DNA of 56,036 nucleotides. Origin: Candidatus Peregrinibacteria bacterium (GTDB taxonomy: Bacteria > Patescibacteriota > Gracilibacteria > UBA1369). The stretch covers positions 1-56,036 of the forward strand of contig JAGQLQ010000010.1 in NCBI GenBank assembly GCA_020429235.1. Direction: 5' to 3'. Under the pieces are notes generated by a model. The model saw only the letters and a list, made by a program, of their open reading frames with translations, did no database searches and was not told the origin of the DNA. Positions 42,358-52,047 of this stretch are shown one piece after another. The position numbers and the translations under genes are program-made. Every line of letters begins with the position of its first letter. Positions within the stretch are counted from its first letter, which is position 1.

Positions 42358-42408
42358 AAACTGATCATACAACTCCCAAAGCCTTCGCAAGTGCGAAGGC
42401 TTTTTTTT
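42327..42408 (+). promoter_or_regulatory. Attenuator with mutually exclusive hairpins
   Basis: Four segments are visible: 1, GCTTTCGC (42327-42334), directly after the Met codons; 2, GCGAAGGC (42336-42343); 3, GCCTTCGC (42381-42388); 4, GCGAAGGC (42393-42400). Segment 2 can pair with 1 or, as antiterminator, with 3, extended by GTTGT/ACAAC. Segments 3 and 4 form the terminator. A ribosome stalled at Met codons would cover 1 and free 2 for 3, allowing read-through. Confidence 0.8.
42381..42408 (+). terminator. Attenuator terminator
   Basis: Perfect 8-bp stem GCCTTCGC/GCGAAGGC, loop AAGT, then eight T. Confidence 0.92.
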
Positions 42409-42427
42409 AACATTTTAACTTTTTATC

Positions 42428-43378
42428 ATGACAGGGAATAATCTTGTTTTGGCCGTCAATGGTGGGTCCCAGGAGTGCAGTACTTTATTTGGGCCGTATG
42501 GAACACGGCTTGAGCAGATTGGAGCAGAGATTGGTAATCCGGAGATCGTGGCTCCAACGTCAGTACTGACAAGTCAGGAGGCTCGGGAGGCGGTTGCGAG
42601 AGTGGCTGGTGAGTATATTGATGCTGGCGCACGAGTCGCGACCATTAATGCTTTTGGGTTGCGAGGACTTTTGCATGAAGGTGAACGACGGTTGTATGAA
42701 GAGGCGATTCTTGGACAGCAAAATGCAATGCTCCAGGGAGTAAGGACTTATGCGCGGGACGCTGTCTTGAAGGCTTTGAGTTTGAGTGTGGGGCCGTATG
42801 GTGATTGTTATAAGCCGGAAGAGGCTCCTGATCGTGGTTTGGCGAAAGATTTTCATGAATTACAAGTACAGGGTTTTGAAAAGAGTGATGCTGATGTGCT
42901 CTGGTTTGAAACGATTGGGACGATTGAAGAGGCCGTGGGGATTGGACAGGCTGCCGCGCCTTATGTTCCGACGGTGATCAGCTTTATTATTGATAGGGAT
43001 GGACGTCTTTTGAGTGGAGAGTGTGTGCGTGATGCTATTAAGGCTGTTGATGATGCGAGTGGACGAACGGTGGTCGGTTACTCTTTTAACTGCTGTCCAA
43101 TTGAGGGACTGACTCATGCATTTGCTTCAACAGAGGATTTGGGAAGAGTGATTGCCTGCTATCCGAATGCTTCGTCGGCTGATCCACGAGAGTTATGTGG
43201 AAGTGATGGTGTGCAGAAAGTGGAGGATCCTAAAAGTGTCGGGCAGTATCTGCGCTTTTTAGCCAAGCGGTTTAATCTGTCGATTGTGGGTGGATGTTGT
43301 GGCCATGATCATGAGAGTGTAAGCCACATTTCGGCTATCCCCCAGAATGATTGTCATTTTGAGTGGCATTCTTTATGA
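42428..43378 (+). CDS. Homocysteine S-methyltransferase family protein
   Basis: The 316-residue zinc-dependent methyltransferase domain would make methionine from homocysteine. Zinc cysteines lie in GYSFNCCPIEG and the C-terminal IVGGCCGHDHESV. The N-terminus shows the barrel segments YIDAGARVATINAFGLRG. It is the size of the stand-alone domain, without cobalamin or folate domains, so the methyl donor is unknown (S-methylmethionine, methyl-folate or methylcobamide). A Met-leader attenuator controls its transcription. Confidence 0.88.
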   Translation: MTGNNLVLAVNGGSQECSTLFGPYGTRLEQIGAEIGNPEIVAPTSVLTSQEAREAVARVAGEYIDAGARVATINAFGLRGLLHEGERRLYEEAILGQQNAMLQGVRTYARDAVLKALSLSVGPYGDCYKPEEAPDRGLAKDFHELQVQGFEKSDADVLWFETIGTIEEAVGIGQAAAPYVPTVISFIIDRDGRLLSGECVRDAIKAVDDASGRTVVGYSFNCCPIEGLTHAFASTEDLGRVIACYPNASSADPRELCGSDGVQKVEDPKSVGQYLRFLAKRFNLSIVGGCCGHDHESVSHISAIPQNDCHFEWHSL

Positions 43379-43388
43379 TGCCACTGCT

Positions 43389-43718
43389 ATGGAATTTTCT
43401 TATGTGAAATTTGTGGTGTATGTTCCGATAACGCATGCTGACTCGGTGCGAGAAGCATTGGCTGTAAGTGGGGCCGGAAAGATGGGGATGTATGATTCGT
43501 GTTCGTTTAGTACGAAAGGGGTGGGGCGGTTTAAGCCGATGGATGGCGCGAAGCCGTTTGTAGGAGAGGTTGGAAAAGTGGAAGAGGTTGAGGAGGAGCG
43601 AATTGAAACAGTGTGTAGTCGGGAGGATTTAGCCCGAGTGATGGAAGCAGTGCTGGCTGCCCATCCATATGAAGAGCCGGCGATTGATGTGTATCCTTTA
43701 TTGAATTTGAATGGCTAG
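43389..43718 (+). CDS. NIF3 C-terminal-like (CutA-fold) protein
   Basis: The 109-residue protein has the pattern of the inserted/terminal domain of NIF3/YqfO: FVVYVPITHADSVREALA, GAGKMGMYDSCSFST, and AAHPYEEPAIDVYPL. It lacks the metal-binding NIF3 core. Function is unknown. The ATG at 43389 is 10 nt after the methyltransferase stop, and the gene overlaps mutS by 8 nt. Confidence 0.85.
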   Translation: MEFSYVKFVVYVPITHADSVREALAVSGAGKMGMYDSCSFSTKGVGRFKPMDGAKPFVGEVGKVEEVEEERIETVCSREDLARVMEAVLAAHPYEEPAIDVYPLLNLNG

Positions 43719-46266
43719 TGGCGCGAACAATGGGAAGATGACCCCGATGATGAAGCAGTATTTGGCTATTAAGGCTGAGCATGAAGGGTGTTTGTTGTTT
43801 TTCCGGTTGGGTGATTTTTATGAACTGTTTTTTAATGATGCTGAAGAAACAGCGAAGCTTTTGGGACTGACGTTGACCGGTCGGGGAAAGGGTGAAACGC
43901 GAGTGCCAATGTGTGGGGTTCCCCATCACGCGGCAGAGGGTTACATTGCGAAATTAACGAAGCTTGGGAAGAAGGTGGCGATTTGCGATCAGGTTTCTGA
44001 TCCGAGTGAACCGGGAATTGTTCAACGCGAGGTGACACGGATTGTGACACCGGGGACAACCCTTGATGAAAAAGTTTTGGATGCGAAAAAGAGTAATTAT
44101 GTGGCGTCGGTTATGAGAGTTGCTTCTGGCGATGAAACCGGCGGTTTTGCGCTGGCGTTTGCCGATGTGACAACTGGAGAGTTTGGAAAAGTTAATGCTG
44201 AGGATGAGAAGAGTTTGGCGGCTGAATTGCAGAGGCTGGGGCCAAGCGAGCTGGTGGTTCGTGCGGCGGATTTGGAGAGCAATTGGGTTGAGGGTTTGAA
44301 GCGGATGCGGGGCGCTTTTGTGTTTGGGCATGCGAGCGAGGCAGAGAAAGTGGAAGAGTTTTTGATGGACTATTTGAAAGAAACACAGAAGACGAACTTG
44401 GATCATATGGTTGTTGGTGATGCTGATGAGGTTGAGTTTATGGCTTTGGATGAAGCGACGTTGAAGAATTTGGAATTGATGGAAACGTTACGGGAAGGGA
44501 AAAAAGAGGGTTCGCTTTTGTGGGTGATTGATAAGACTGAGACAGCAATGGGTGGACGCTTGTTGCGATATTTTTTAATGCATCCTTTGTTGGATGCTGG
44601 GCAGGTGGCTCGGAGGCTGGACGCGGTTGAAGAGTTGGTTTCGGAGCGCGCGCTGGCGGAGGATTTGCGGAGCGTGCTGGGGTCTATTTTGGATATGGAG
44701 CGTTTGCTGGCGCGGCTTTCGATGAACCGGGGCAGCGCGCGCGACGTCGCAGCACTCAAACAGTCTCTCCAACAGATCCCGACTATTCAAACACTTTTGA
44801 GTGCATCGGCCGATGGGCAAGGCGTAAAAACCGAACTCCTTGCCGGTATTCGGGACGGGATCGATCCCCTTTCTGACATTGTTGCTTTGATTGAAAAAGC
44901 CATCGTCGAAGAACCGCCTCTTACTTTTAATGATGGTGGCGTGATTGCCGATGGCTACCACAACGAACTGGATGAACTGAAAAAAATCAGCCGCGAAGGA
45001 AAATCGTACATTCAAAAAATGCAGCAGGAAGAGATTGCACGAACCGGCATCAGCAACTTGAAAGTCCGCTACAACAAGGTGTTCGGCTACTATTTGGAGG
45101 TTTCAAAATCGCACGTGAGTAAAGTTCCGGAAACATGGATTCGCAAACAAACGTTGGTGAACGCTGAACGGTACATCACGCCGGAATTGAAGGAGTACGA
45201 AGAAAAGGTTTTGGGCGCGGAAGAGAAAATTGTGGCGTTGGAACAACAACTTTTTGCAGAAGTTCGGGCCAAGGTTGTGGCAGAAAAAGATCGGATTCAG
45301 AAAACTGCGAAGAAGCTGGCGCTTCTGGATGTGCTGCAAAGTTTTGCAGCGGCGGCGCTCACCAATCGCTACTGCAAGCCATCAATAAAAACAGAAGGAG
45401 ATCTAAACATTGTGAATGGTCGGCATCCGGTGGTGGAAGAGATGAGTTTTGCCGCGCGGTTTGTTCCAAATGACACCGCTCTCCTGAACTCAGGAGAGCG
45501 TGTACAGCTTATAACCGGTCCGAATATGGGCGGAAAGTCGACATACCTTCGTCAGGTCGCTCTCATTGTTTTAATGGCGCAAATCGGCTGTTTTGTTCCC
45601 GCAGAGGCTGCCGAGATTGGCATGGTGGATCGGATTTTCACGCGTGTTGGCGCGTCGGATAATCTGGTGCGTGGCCAAAGTACGTTCATGGTGGAAATGC
45701 AGGAAACCGCAGACATTCTTGCTTCGGCAACTGAGAAAAGTTTAGTGATTCTAGATGAGATTGGTCGTGGAACTTCGACCTATGATGGAATGAGTATCGC
45801 CTGGTCGATTTTGGAATATTTACACGATTCAATAGGTGCGAAAACTCTGTTTGCGACGCACTATCATGAACTGATTGCTCTGGCTGACAAGCTTGAACAT
45901 GCGGTGAACTACTCAGTTGCCGTGAAGGAAAATGCGGAAGAGGGTGTAGTGTTTTTGTATAAAGTTTTGAAGGGTGGTGTGGATAAAAGTTATGGAATCG
46001 AAGTGGCAAAACTGGCTGGTTTGCCAACAGATGTGATCGCCCGGGCCGGGCAAATTTTGCAAGACCTTGAAGAAGGATCGCATGAACAAGCGGTGCAGAA
46101 AGAACTGGCCTCCAGGCCCGCACAAACACAGTCGATGCTGTTTCAAGATGATCGCGAACGCGATCATAATCCTCTTCAAAAACAGATTGATGCGATCGAC
46201 ACTGACAATATGACGCCGATGGAAGCGCTTAAAAAACTTCATGAATTGAAACATGCCAACGATTAA
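43711..46266 (+). CDS. mutS: DNA mismatch recognition protein MutS
   Basis: MutS binds mismatches and recruits MutL. The 851-residue protein is full length. The mismatch-wedge Phe-x-Glu is in GDFYELF near residue 37, and later come the clamp and core domains. The ATPase has Walker A GPNMGGKST (about 603) and Walker B LVILDEIGRGTST (about 676). It overlaps the preceding gene by 8 nt and mutL by 14 nt. Codon choice shifts toward C-ending codons from about 44,730 onward. Confidence 0.97.
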   Translation: MASGANNGKMTPMMKQYLAIKAEHEGCLLFFRLGDFYELFFNDAEETAKLLGLTLTGRGKGETRVPMCGVPHHAAEGYIAKLTKLGKKVAICDQVSDPSEPGIVQREVTRIVTPGTTLDEKVLDAKKSNYVASVMRVASGDETGGFALAFADVTTGEFGKVNAEDEKSLAAELQRLGPSELVVRAADLESNWVEGLKRMRGAFVFGHASEAEKVEEFLMDYLKETQKTNLDHMVVGDADEVEFMALDEATLKNLELMETLREGKKEGSLLWVIDKTETAMGGRLLRYFLMHPLLDAGQVARRLDAVEELVSERALAEDLRSVLGSILDMERLLARLSMNRGSARDVAALKQSLQQIPTIQTLLSASADGQGVKTELLAGIRDGIDPLSDIVALIEKAIVEEPPLTFNDGGVIADGYHNELDELKKISREGKSYIQKMQQEEIARTGISNLKVRYNKVFGYYLEVSKSHVSKVPETWIRKQTLVNAERYITPELKEYEEKVLGAEEKIVALEQQLFAEVRAKVVAEKDRIQKTAKKLALLDVLQSFAAAALTNRYCKPSIKTEGDLNIVNGRHPVVEEMSFAARFVPNDTALLNSGERVQLITGPNMGGKSTYLRQVALIVLMAQIGCFVPAEAAEIGMVDRIFTRVGASDNLVRGQSTFMVEMQETADILASATEKSLVILDEIGRGTSTYDGMSIAWSILEYLHDSIGAKTLFATHYHELIALADKLEHAVNYSVAVKENAEEGVVFLYKVLKGGVDKSYGIEVAKLAGLPTDVIARAGQILQDLEEGSHEQAVQKELASRPAQTQSMLFQDDRERDHNPLQKQIDAIDTDNMTPMEALKKLHELKHAND

Positions 46267-48115
46267 AGTTCTACCGGAAAATTTGATTAACCAGATTGCG
46301 GCGGGTGAAGTGGTGGAACGTCCGGCGTCTGTGGTGAAGGAGTTGGTGGAGAACTCCTTGGATGCTGGTGCGCAGCGGATTATTGTGGAAGCTCATGGTG
46401 GGGGTGACACGTTTTTGCGGGTGACTGATGATGGGAATGGCATGGATAAAGATGACGCGCTTCTCTGTTTTGAACGGCATGCTACCAGTAAGATTTCGAC
46501 AGCGGATGATTTGGTGAATATTCATACGTTGGGGTTTCGAGGTGAAGCCATTGCGAGTATTGCATCGGTATCGAATATGATCGTACAAACAAAGAAAAAG
46601 GGGGCGATGGAGGGTTCACTGATTGTGAGTGAAGGCGGGCGTATGGCGAAAATTAAAGAGTTGGGATGTCCGGAAGGAACTCAAATTGAGGTGCGGGATC
46701 TGTTTTTTAATACTCCTGTACGGAAAAAGTATCTTAAGAGTGACGCTGCTGAGTATCGGGCGATTGTTGATCTTTTAACCGGTATCGCTTTGGCCAATCC
46801 AAGTGTGGCGATGAAGCTGGTGCATGATGACAAGATTGTCTTTGATCTGGCTGCTACGGAAAATGTGCAGGTTCGAATTCGGGATTTGATGGGGCGCCAG
46901 GTGGCGGACAATCTGATTCCTGTTTTTAATGGTCATGCTCAAATGCGACTGGAGGGATTTATTGGAAAGCCGGACATTGCACGAGCAAACAGGAAGGCTC
47001 AACATCTGTTTGTGAATGGCCGGGAGGTCCAATCCTATGTGCTTTCTTATGCGGTAAAGCAGGCATTCCATTCGTTATTACCCAATAATAGACATCCGGT
47101 TTTTGTGTTGTTTTTGGATGTGGATCCAAAGTTAGTGGACGTGAATGTTCATCCACGAAAACTGGAAGTACGGTTTAGTGATGAGAAATCTATTTTTAGA
47201 ATTTTTGTACAGGCGACCAAGCACGCGTTGGAGAAACATGTATTGGCTCCGGATTTCAATGTACCGGCTGAAGAGATTCCTGAAGATTTTTCTACACTTT
47301 CGCAGCCGCGAGAACGTGACCATCAAACTTTGAAATCAGTGGATGTGACGCCGCCAGTGTATGAGCCTGCCGATTATAAACCGGTGAAACAGGAAGCATT
47401 GGTGTTGAAAGATGCTCCGGAAGAGGTATTGCAAGAATCTTTACCTCAACAGGAGAATGAGGAATCTGAACCGGAAGCAACTCTTCGGGATGAAGCCATT
47501 GAACTCATACCACTCGCGCAGATGAATCGATCGTATATTGTGTGTCAGCAGCTGAGTAAGAGTCCTGGAGAAGGAGCGCATGCCAACATGGATCTGGTGG
47601 TTCTGGATCAGCATGCCGCGCATGAACGAATTCTTTACACAGAACTTTTGGACCAGTTTGAAAAGAAAGAGATTTCAACGCAGCCACTTTTAATGCCGGT
47701 TCAGTTAGAGTTATCTCTTTCGGATAAGTCGATTCTGGAAGAGAATCTGGAGCTTTTGAAAGGGCTTGGATTTGAGATTGAACCGTTTGGGGGAAATACT
47801 TTTTCTGTTTATGGTGTTCCAAGTAGCATGGTGAAGGAGGATCCATCCTCTTTGATTCAGGGAATTTTGGATGACTTGAATAATCAATCTCTGAAAGGAG
47901 ATTTTCAGGCACGGAAAGAGAAGGCTCTTACTTATGCGGCGTGTAGAAGTGCTGTAAAGTTTGGTGATCCTTTAGAAATGGCGGAGATGGAAGCGTTGTG
48001 CGAAAAGTTGATGACCCTGGATTTGCCTTATACCTGCCCTCATGGTCGACCAACAATGGTCCGGCTTTCTGCGGCTGAGTTGGAAAAACGTTTTGGGCGT
48101 GACTACAAAAATTAG
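46253..48115 (+). CDS. mutL: DNA mismatch repair protein MutL, endonuclease type
   Basis: The 620-residue protein has the GHKL ATPase N-terminus (VVKELVENSLDAGA, DDGNGMD, LGFRGEAIASI) and a C-terminal endonuclease domain with LDQHAAHERI (about 450), ACRSAVKFG and CPHGRPTMVR near 595. Non-methyl-directed bacteria use this nicking form. The second Glu of the DQHA(X)2E(X)4E motif appears one residue late (RILYTE). Confidence 0.96.
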   Translation: MPTIKVLPENLINQIAAGEVVERPASVVKELVENSLDAGAQRIIVEAHGGGDTFLRVTDDGNGMDKDDALLCFERHATSKISTADDLVNIHTLGFRGEAIASIASVSNMIVQTKKKGAMEGSLIVSEGGRMAKIKELGCPEGTQIEVRDLFFNTPVRKKYLKSDAAEYRAIVDLLTGIALANPSVAMKLVHDDKIVFDLAATENVQVRIRDLMGRQVADNLIPVFNGHAQMRLEGFIGKPDIARANRKAQHLFVNGREVQSYVLSYAVKQAFHSLLPNNRHPVFVLFLDVDPKLVDVNVHPRKLEVRFSDEKSIFRIFVQATKHALEKHVLAPDFNVPAEEIPEDFSTLSQPRERDHQTLKSVDVTPPVYEPADYKPVKQEALVLKDAPEEVLQESLPQQENEESEPEATLRDEAIELIPLAQMNRSYIVCQQLSKSPGEGAHANMDLVVLDQHAAHERILYTELLDQFEKKEISTQPLLMPVQLELSLSDKSILEENLELLKGLGFEIEPFGGNTFSVYGVPSSMVKEDPSSLIQGILDDLNNQSLKGDFQARKEKALTYAACRSAVKFGDPLEMAEMEALCEKLMTLDLPYTCPHGRPTMVRLSAAELEKRFGRDYKN

Positions 48116-48117
48116 CA

Positions 48118-50235
48118 CTACATCCCAATCACGCTGGAGAGATAGAGGTCGCTGGTAAGGTTTCCGGTGTATTCCAGGAAGCCGTTTTCGTTTTTAGTGA
48201 GCGCTGCCGGATACTCTTTGTAACTTTGCAGTCCGGCTTTGAAGAAGATGCGTTTTTCTAAATAACTCTGCACCATTCCGGCCTGTTTTTGAATGTGAAG
48301 TTTGTATGAATCGGCTGGGAGCATGCGAAGTTTGTATGGTAACTTATAGGTCACCGATACTGATCGTTCTTCGCCAGCGGGAACATTGAGCATGACCATG
48401 AAGTAGCGTTTGCCGATCTCTTCATCATCTTCAATGAGGACATTTTCCTGAGGGAATCCTTCGGTCTGGATGAGTTCACTTCCTTCTGGTACGTAGATTT
48501 TTACGAAGGCTTTGTTCTCTCCGGAGCCAAGAATATCCTGGATGTGGGGTGGGAGATCATTGAAGCCAAAGGTCTTCAGCATGGTTCTCCATCCTTCCAG
48601 ATCTTTGAGTGTCCAGGTGTGTTTTCGGGTGACGGTCACTTCGTTGACGATGGATCCGTCTTTCTGAATGAGTGAATAGTGTTTGATGTTTTGGTCAATG
48701 TAGCGGTCACTTTTGTTTCCACCAACTGAAGTTGCAATGACATTGAGATAGTCTTCATCGGGTGCGGTTTGGCGGACGCGTTCAGTGAGACCAAAGTCGT
48801 CGAAGAGTTGCTGGACACGTTCGTTGCGGGAATAAAAGAGGATTTTTTTATCGTCGATACCGTGCATCATCACTTCCAATGTTTTTTCGAGTGGCGCGCC
48901 TGTGAGGAGTTTGCTTTGGAATGCCGGCACCAGGTCCTGCATGATCTCTTTTGGATTGGCGGCTCCGCTGAGTTTGGATTCAATGATGTATGAAAGGATG
49001 AGCTGGAAGTTGTCTTTGGTGAGTGGTTGATCGAGTGTCGGGAGTTGGATTGGGCCGGTGAGCTCCATGAGGTCGGCAATGAAACTTTGGTTTATGGCAA
49101 TGACGGTATCCACGCTTGGCCCTTTTTGTTTCTGCAAAAACCATGCGGCTTTTTCTGCGGAAATGGCGAAATCCGGTGAGTAGTTGGAGTCACGCATACG
49201 CCAGTTATCGGATACGAGCTTGATGTCTGATGGTGGTTCAATGTACTCCTGAAGTTGGCCGTCCAGTTCGTAGACGTCGTGGAAATCCATCTTGGTAAGG
49301 TATCCATCGTTGAGGTCCATGATGACATAACTTCCAATGAATCCACCGGTTGGGCGGGCCTCGGTATCGTTTTGGAGAAGCACCAGGTAGCGGTGTGGGT
49401 AGCGGTCGCCCAGGAGGTCGAGCAGTGCCGGGATCTCTTCCTGCACTTTGGCGAGTACTTCATTGAGGGCGGCGAGCTTTGCTTTGGCAGATGAGAGTTG
49501 TGGGCGGAATTCTGCTGGAAGCACGGCTTCACTAACAAGGTTCAAATTGTTTTGCGCAGACTTGAGTTGAGCGATGGCTGTATTAACGTACGTGAGATCT
49601 TCTTTCAGTTTTTCAGTGAGGGAGGTTCGGGTCGCGTCCTGACTTGGCTGACTGTTGGCTTCGATAAAAAGTGTTGGTAACTTTTCCAGATTTTGAACTC
49701 CACGAGAGAAATTTTGCCCGGCAGAGGCAATGTTTCTGGCAGCATCCAAGACTCCCTGAATAGACTGAAGTGTTTTTTCCTGTGTGAAGAAAAACTCCTG
49801 GTTGGTTCGTAAATATGCCACTGAATTCATAGCCGATTCAAAGTAGTTGTTGGCTTCGCTGAAGGTAAGTTCCGCAGCTCCAAAGTCCGCACTTTGCGCT
49901 TGGTCCCCCGCTCGCATCAGCTCTTCATATCCAACAGTCGCGGCGCTCACCAGTTCATTTTTGAGTGACAATCCCCGATGATAAATATTGACGATGTTGA
50001 AAATAATGAGAACCAGTGTTCCGGCTGCGATCATACGGAGTGCTTCGCTCAGACTTCGGTCGCGACGTTCGGTGGATTCATCAATATGAAAATAACGGAC
50101 TTCATCCTTTTTTCTTTGTCCGGATGGCCCAAGAACTTTTGGCTTTTGGTTGCGCGTTGTACGCTCTTTTTGATCACCTAAAACGATGATCTGTGGACCT
50201 TTCTTTTCTATGTCACGGACAACGCGTCGAGCCAT
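48118..50235 (-). CDS. DUF4012-family membrane-anchored protein
   Basis: The 705-residue protein has a cytosolic basic N-terminus, one membrane helix (about 64-80, AAGTLVLIIFNIVNIYH), a helical region, and then the DUF4012 core with VLLQNDTEARPTGGFIGSYV near 290-305. This family is frequent in CPR and wall-rich bacteria, often near glycan genes; its function is not established. It is convergent with mutL, 2 nt apart, and follows the DUF3352-like gene. Confidence 0.9.
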   Translation of the reverse strand: MARRVVRDIEKKGPQIIVLGDQKERTTRNQKPKVLGPSGQRKKDEVRYFHIDESTERRDRSLSEALRMIAAGTLVLIIFNIVNIYHRGLSLKNELVSAATVGYEELMRAGDQAQSADFGAAELTFSEANNYFESAMNSVAYLRTNQEFFFTQEKTLQSIQGVLDAARNIASAGQNFSRGVQNLEKLPTLFIEANSQPSQDATRTSLTEKLKEDLTYVNTAIAQLKSAQNNLNLVSEAVLPAEFRPQLSSAKAKLAALNEVLAKVQEEIPALLDLLGDRYPHRYLVLLQNDTEARPTGGFIGSYVIMDLNDGYLTKMDFHDVYELDGQLQEYIEPPSDIKLVSDNWRMRDSNYSPDFAISAEKAAWFLQKQKGPSVDTVIAINQSFIADLMELTGPIQLPTLDQPLTKDNFQLILSYIIESKLSGAANPKEIMQDLVPAFQSKLLTGAPLEKTLEVMMHGIDDKKILFYSRNERVQQLFDDFGLTERVRQTAPDEDYLNVIATSVGGNKSDRYIDQNIKHYSLIQKDGSIVNEVTVTRKHTWTLKDLEGWRTMLKTFGFNDLPPHIQDILGSGENKAFVKIYVPEGSELIQTEGFPQENVLIEDDEEIGKRYFMVMLNVPAGEERSVSVTYKLPYKLRMLPADSYKLHIQKQAGMVQSYLEKRIFFKAGLQSYKEYPAALTKNENGFLEYTGNLTSDLYLSSVIGM

Positions 50236-50253
50236 TTTCGTGATTGTAATCTG

Positions 50254-51981
50254 CTAGAGTACCTCTACAAAATAGGTTGTAGCGACACCATCTTCAAAGA
50301 AATTTTTGGCCATGGTGAAGTTGTTCCATGGTACCAGATATGGCGCTAACATGCCATTGCCAGTGAGTCCAAGCCGCTCTGTAAGTGCGCCAAGCTTCAC
50401 GCGAAGCACCTGATCCGCGTTACGAATTATTGGCTGTATGTGGCGCTCGTAGGCATGTGTTGTAGTAAGATTTTCTGACTCTGTCCCCTGAACACGGTCG
50501 ATAATTTTTTGGAGATTTTCTTCGCTGTTGCTGGCAAGAATAGTGTTGTCGATGATCGTGTAATGGATTTGGATTCCAGTGTTGCCCAGCCGGAGTGATG
50601 TGACTGTTGCCTGTCCGTGATTTTTTGTACTCTCTTCAATCTGTTCCGGGCTCGCGACAATTTCCTGGGCAATGGTTCCATCTGGAAGTTCCACTTCCTG
50701 AACGATTGGCGAGAATACTCCGCTTACATTAATAAATTCATTTACGACTCTTTCGAATCGAGGAATGTCGTCTGCATTTTTTAGTTTGAGAAGAACAGAG
50801 ATTTGAGGATCTTCCAAACTGTTTTCAATGCTGAAGGCGTACTCTCCGGTCAAAAGTGGGTAGAGGTCTTCTTTGATGCCAATATTTTTACCAAAAAATC
50901 TGTCTTTTTGAGCTTCGACGGTTCCATCAAAGAGGAGTGCTGGCGTTTTGGTTCCAGACTTGAAGAGTTCTTCAATCCGGCTCCACTCTGCGGTGAAATC
51001 ATGTCCACCAATTACGATTATTGGATCTTCTCCAAGATATTTAAGCAGTTCACTTTGGTAGTCTTCCTCAAAGGTAACGTATGGCTCTCCGTTGAGCGCT
51101 TCTTTGTTGAGGCTTGTGTAGGTTTGTGCTGTGAATCGATCTTTTTCTGCAAAAATGGTGAGCCCTTCTGCTGTGAAGAGTGATGTATATGGCTTGAACG
51201 CAAGGAGTTCCTGTCCTTTGAGTGATACGAATTTTTTATCTTTTTCGAGTGTTTCAAAGAGTTTCTCCATGTCGATATAGGCAAAAGCCAATCCTCCACG
51301 GGCAAGGTTGTTGGCGACTTTGCGGTATTTTTCATGTTCGATTAACCGGGGCTGATCGTAGTAGTGGTCGTAAAAGTTTTGGAGATCTTCTACGGTTGGA
51401 GCAACCAGCAAGTAGTGTTGTACAAAGGTGAAAGCGAACTGCTGGCTCATTTCAAAGCTGTAGATTGTTCCATTTTGATGCTCTGTTTCTACGATTGATT
51501 CATTTTGGACATCGAGCGTTCTGGCTTTGAGAAAGTCCAATGTTGCTTCGTGGTCATTGCTTTCAATGAAAAGAAGTGGTGTCATTGATCCTTCCTGATT
51601 GGTCAGAGCTGCGAATCCAATCTGCCGACCAAGCCATGGTTCAACATCGTTGGTGAAGCTAACGGGAAAAACCTGATTCAGAAGCGCAATGATTCCACCC
51701 CGCTGATACACTGCATGACTCCTTAAAAGTTCAGAAAACTGCTCCACCTGCTGACTTTTTCCATCGATATTTACTTCAACAAATCCCAATGTCTGTTCTG
51801 CCGGAAGAATTTCTGCCAGTGGCTGTGGCTGGAAAAATTTGCTAAAGAGGAAAAACGCGATGAATATAATCGCTCCAAGTCCAATGGCAATTAAAATTCC
51901 GCCTCGGATTTTTTGTCTGGTTTGGACATTATCTTTTTTCTTGGGTTCTTCAGCTGTTTTCTTCGATGTTTTTTTGGCCAT
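50254..51981 (-). CDS. DUF3352-like membrane-anchored protein
   Basis: The 575-residue protein has a Lys-rich N-terminus, one membrane helix (GILIAIGLGAIIFIAFFLF) and a large extracellular region starting LAEILPAEQTLGFVEVNID. This arrangement fits DUF3352 proteins. It is 18 nt before the DUF4012 gene; both face outward and probably act together. Confidence 0.8.
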   Translation of the reverse strand: MAKKTSKKTAEEPKKKDNVQTRQKIRGGILIAIGLGAIIFIAFFLFSKFFQPQPLAEILPAEQTLGFVEVNIDGKSQQVEQFSELLRSHAVYQRGGIIALLNQVFPVSFTNDVEPWLGRQIGFAALTNQEGSMTPLLFIESNDHEATLDFLKARTLDVQNESIVETEHQNGTIYSFEMSQQFAFTFVQHYLLVAPTVEDLQNFYDHYYDQPRLIEHEKYRKVANNLARGGLAFAYIDMEKLFETLEKDKKFVSLKGQELLAFKPYTSLFTAEGLTIFAEKDRFTAQTYTSLNKEALNGEPYVTFEEDYQSELLKYLGEDPIIVIGGHDFTAEWSRIEELFKSGTKTPALLFDGTVEAQKDRFFGKNIGIKEDLYPLLTGEYAFSIENSLEDPQISVLLKLKNADDIPRFERVVNEFINVSGVFSPIVQEVELPDGTIAQEIVASPEQIEESTKNHGQATVTSLRLGNTGIQIHYTIIDNTILASNSEENLQKIIDRVQGTESENLTTTHAYERHIQPIIRNADQVLRVKLGALTERLGLTGNGMLAPYLVPWNNFTMAKNFFEDGVATTYFVEVL

Positions 51982-52047
51982 AGTACGTTCAAAAGAGGCC
52001 CGAGTATTATGTCAGAGCCATGGGGAAAGTTCAAGCGATGTATATGC

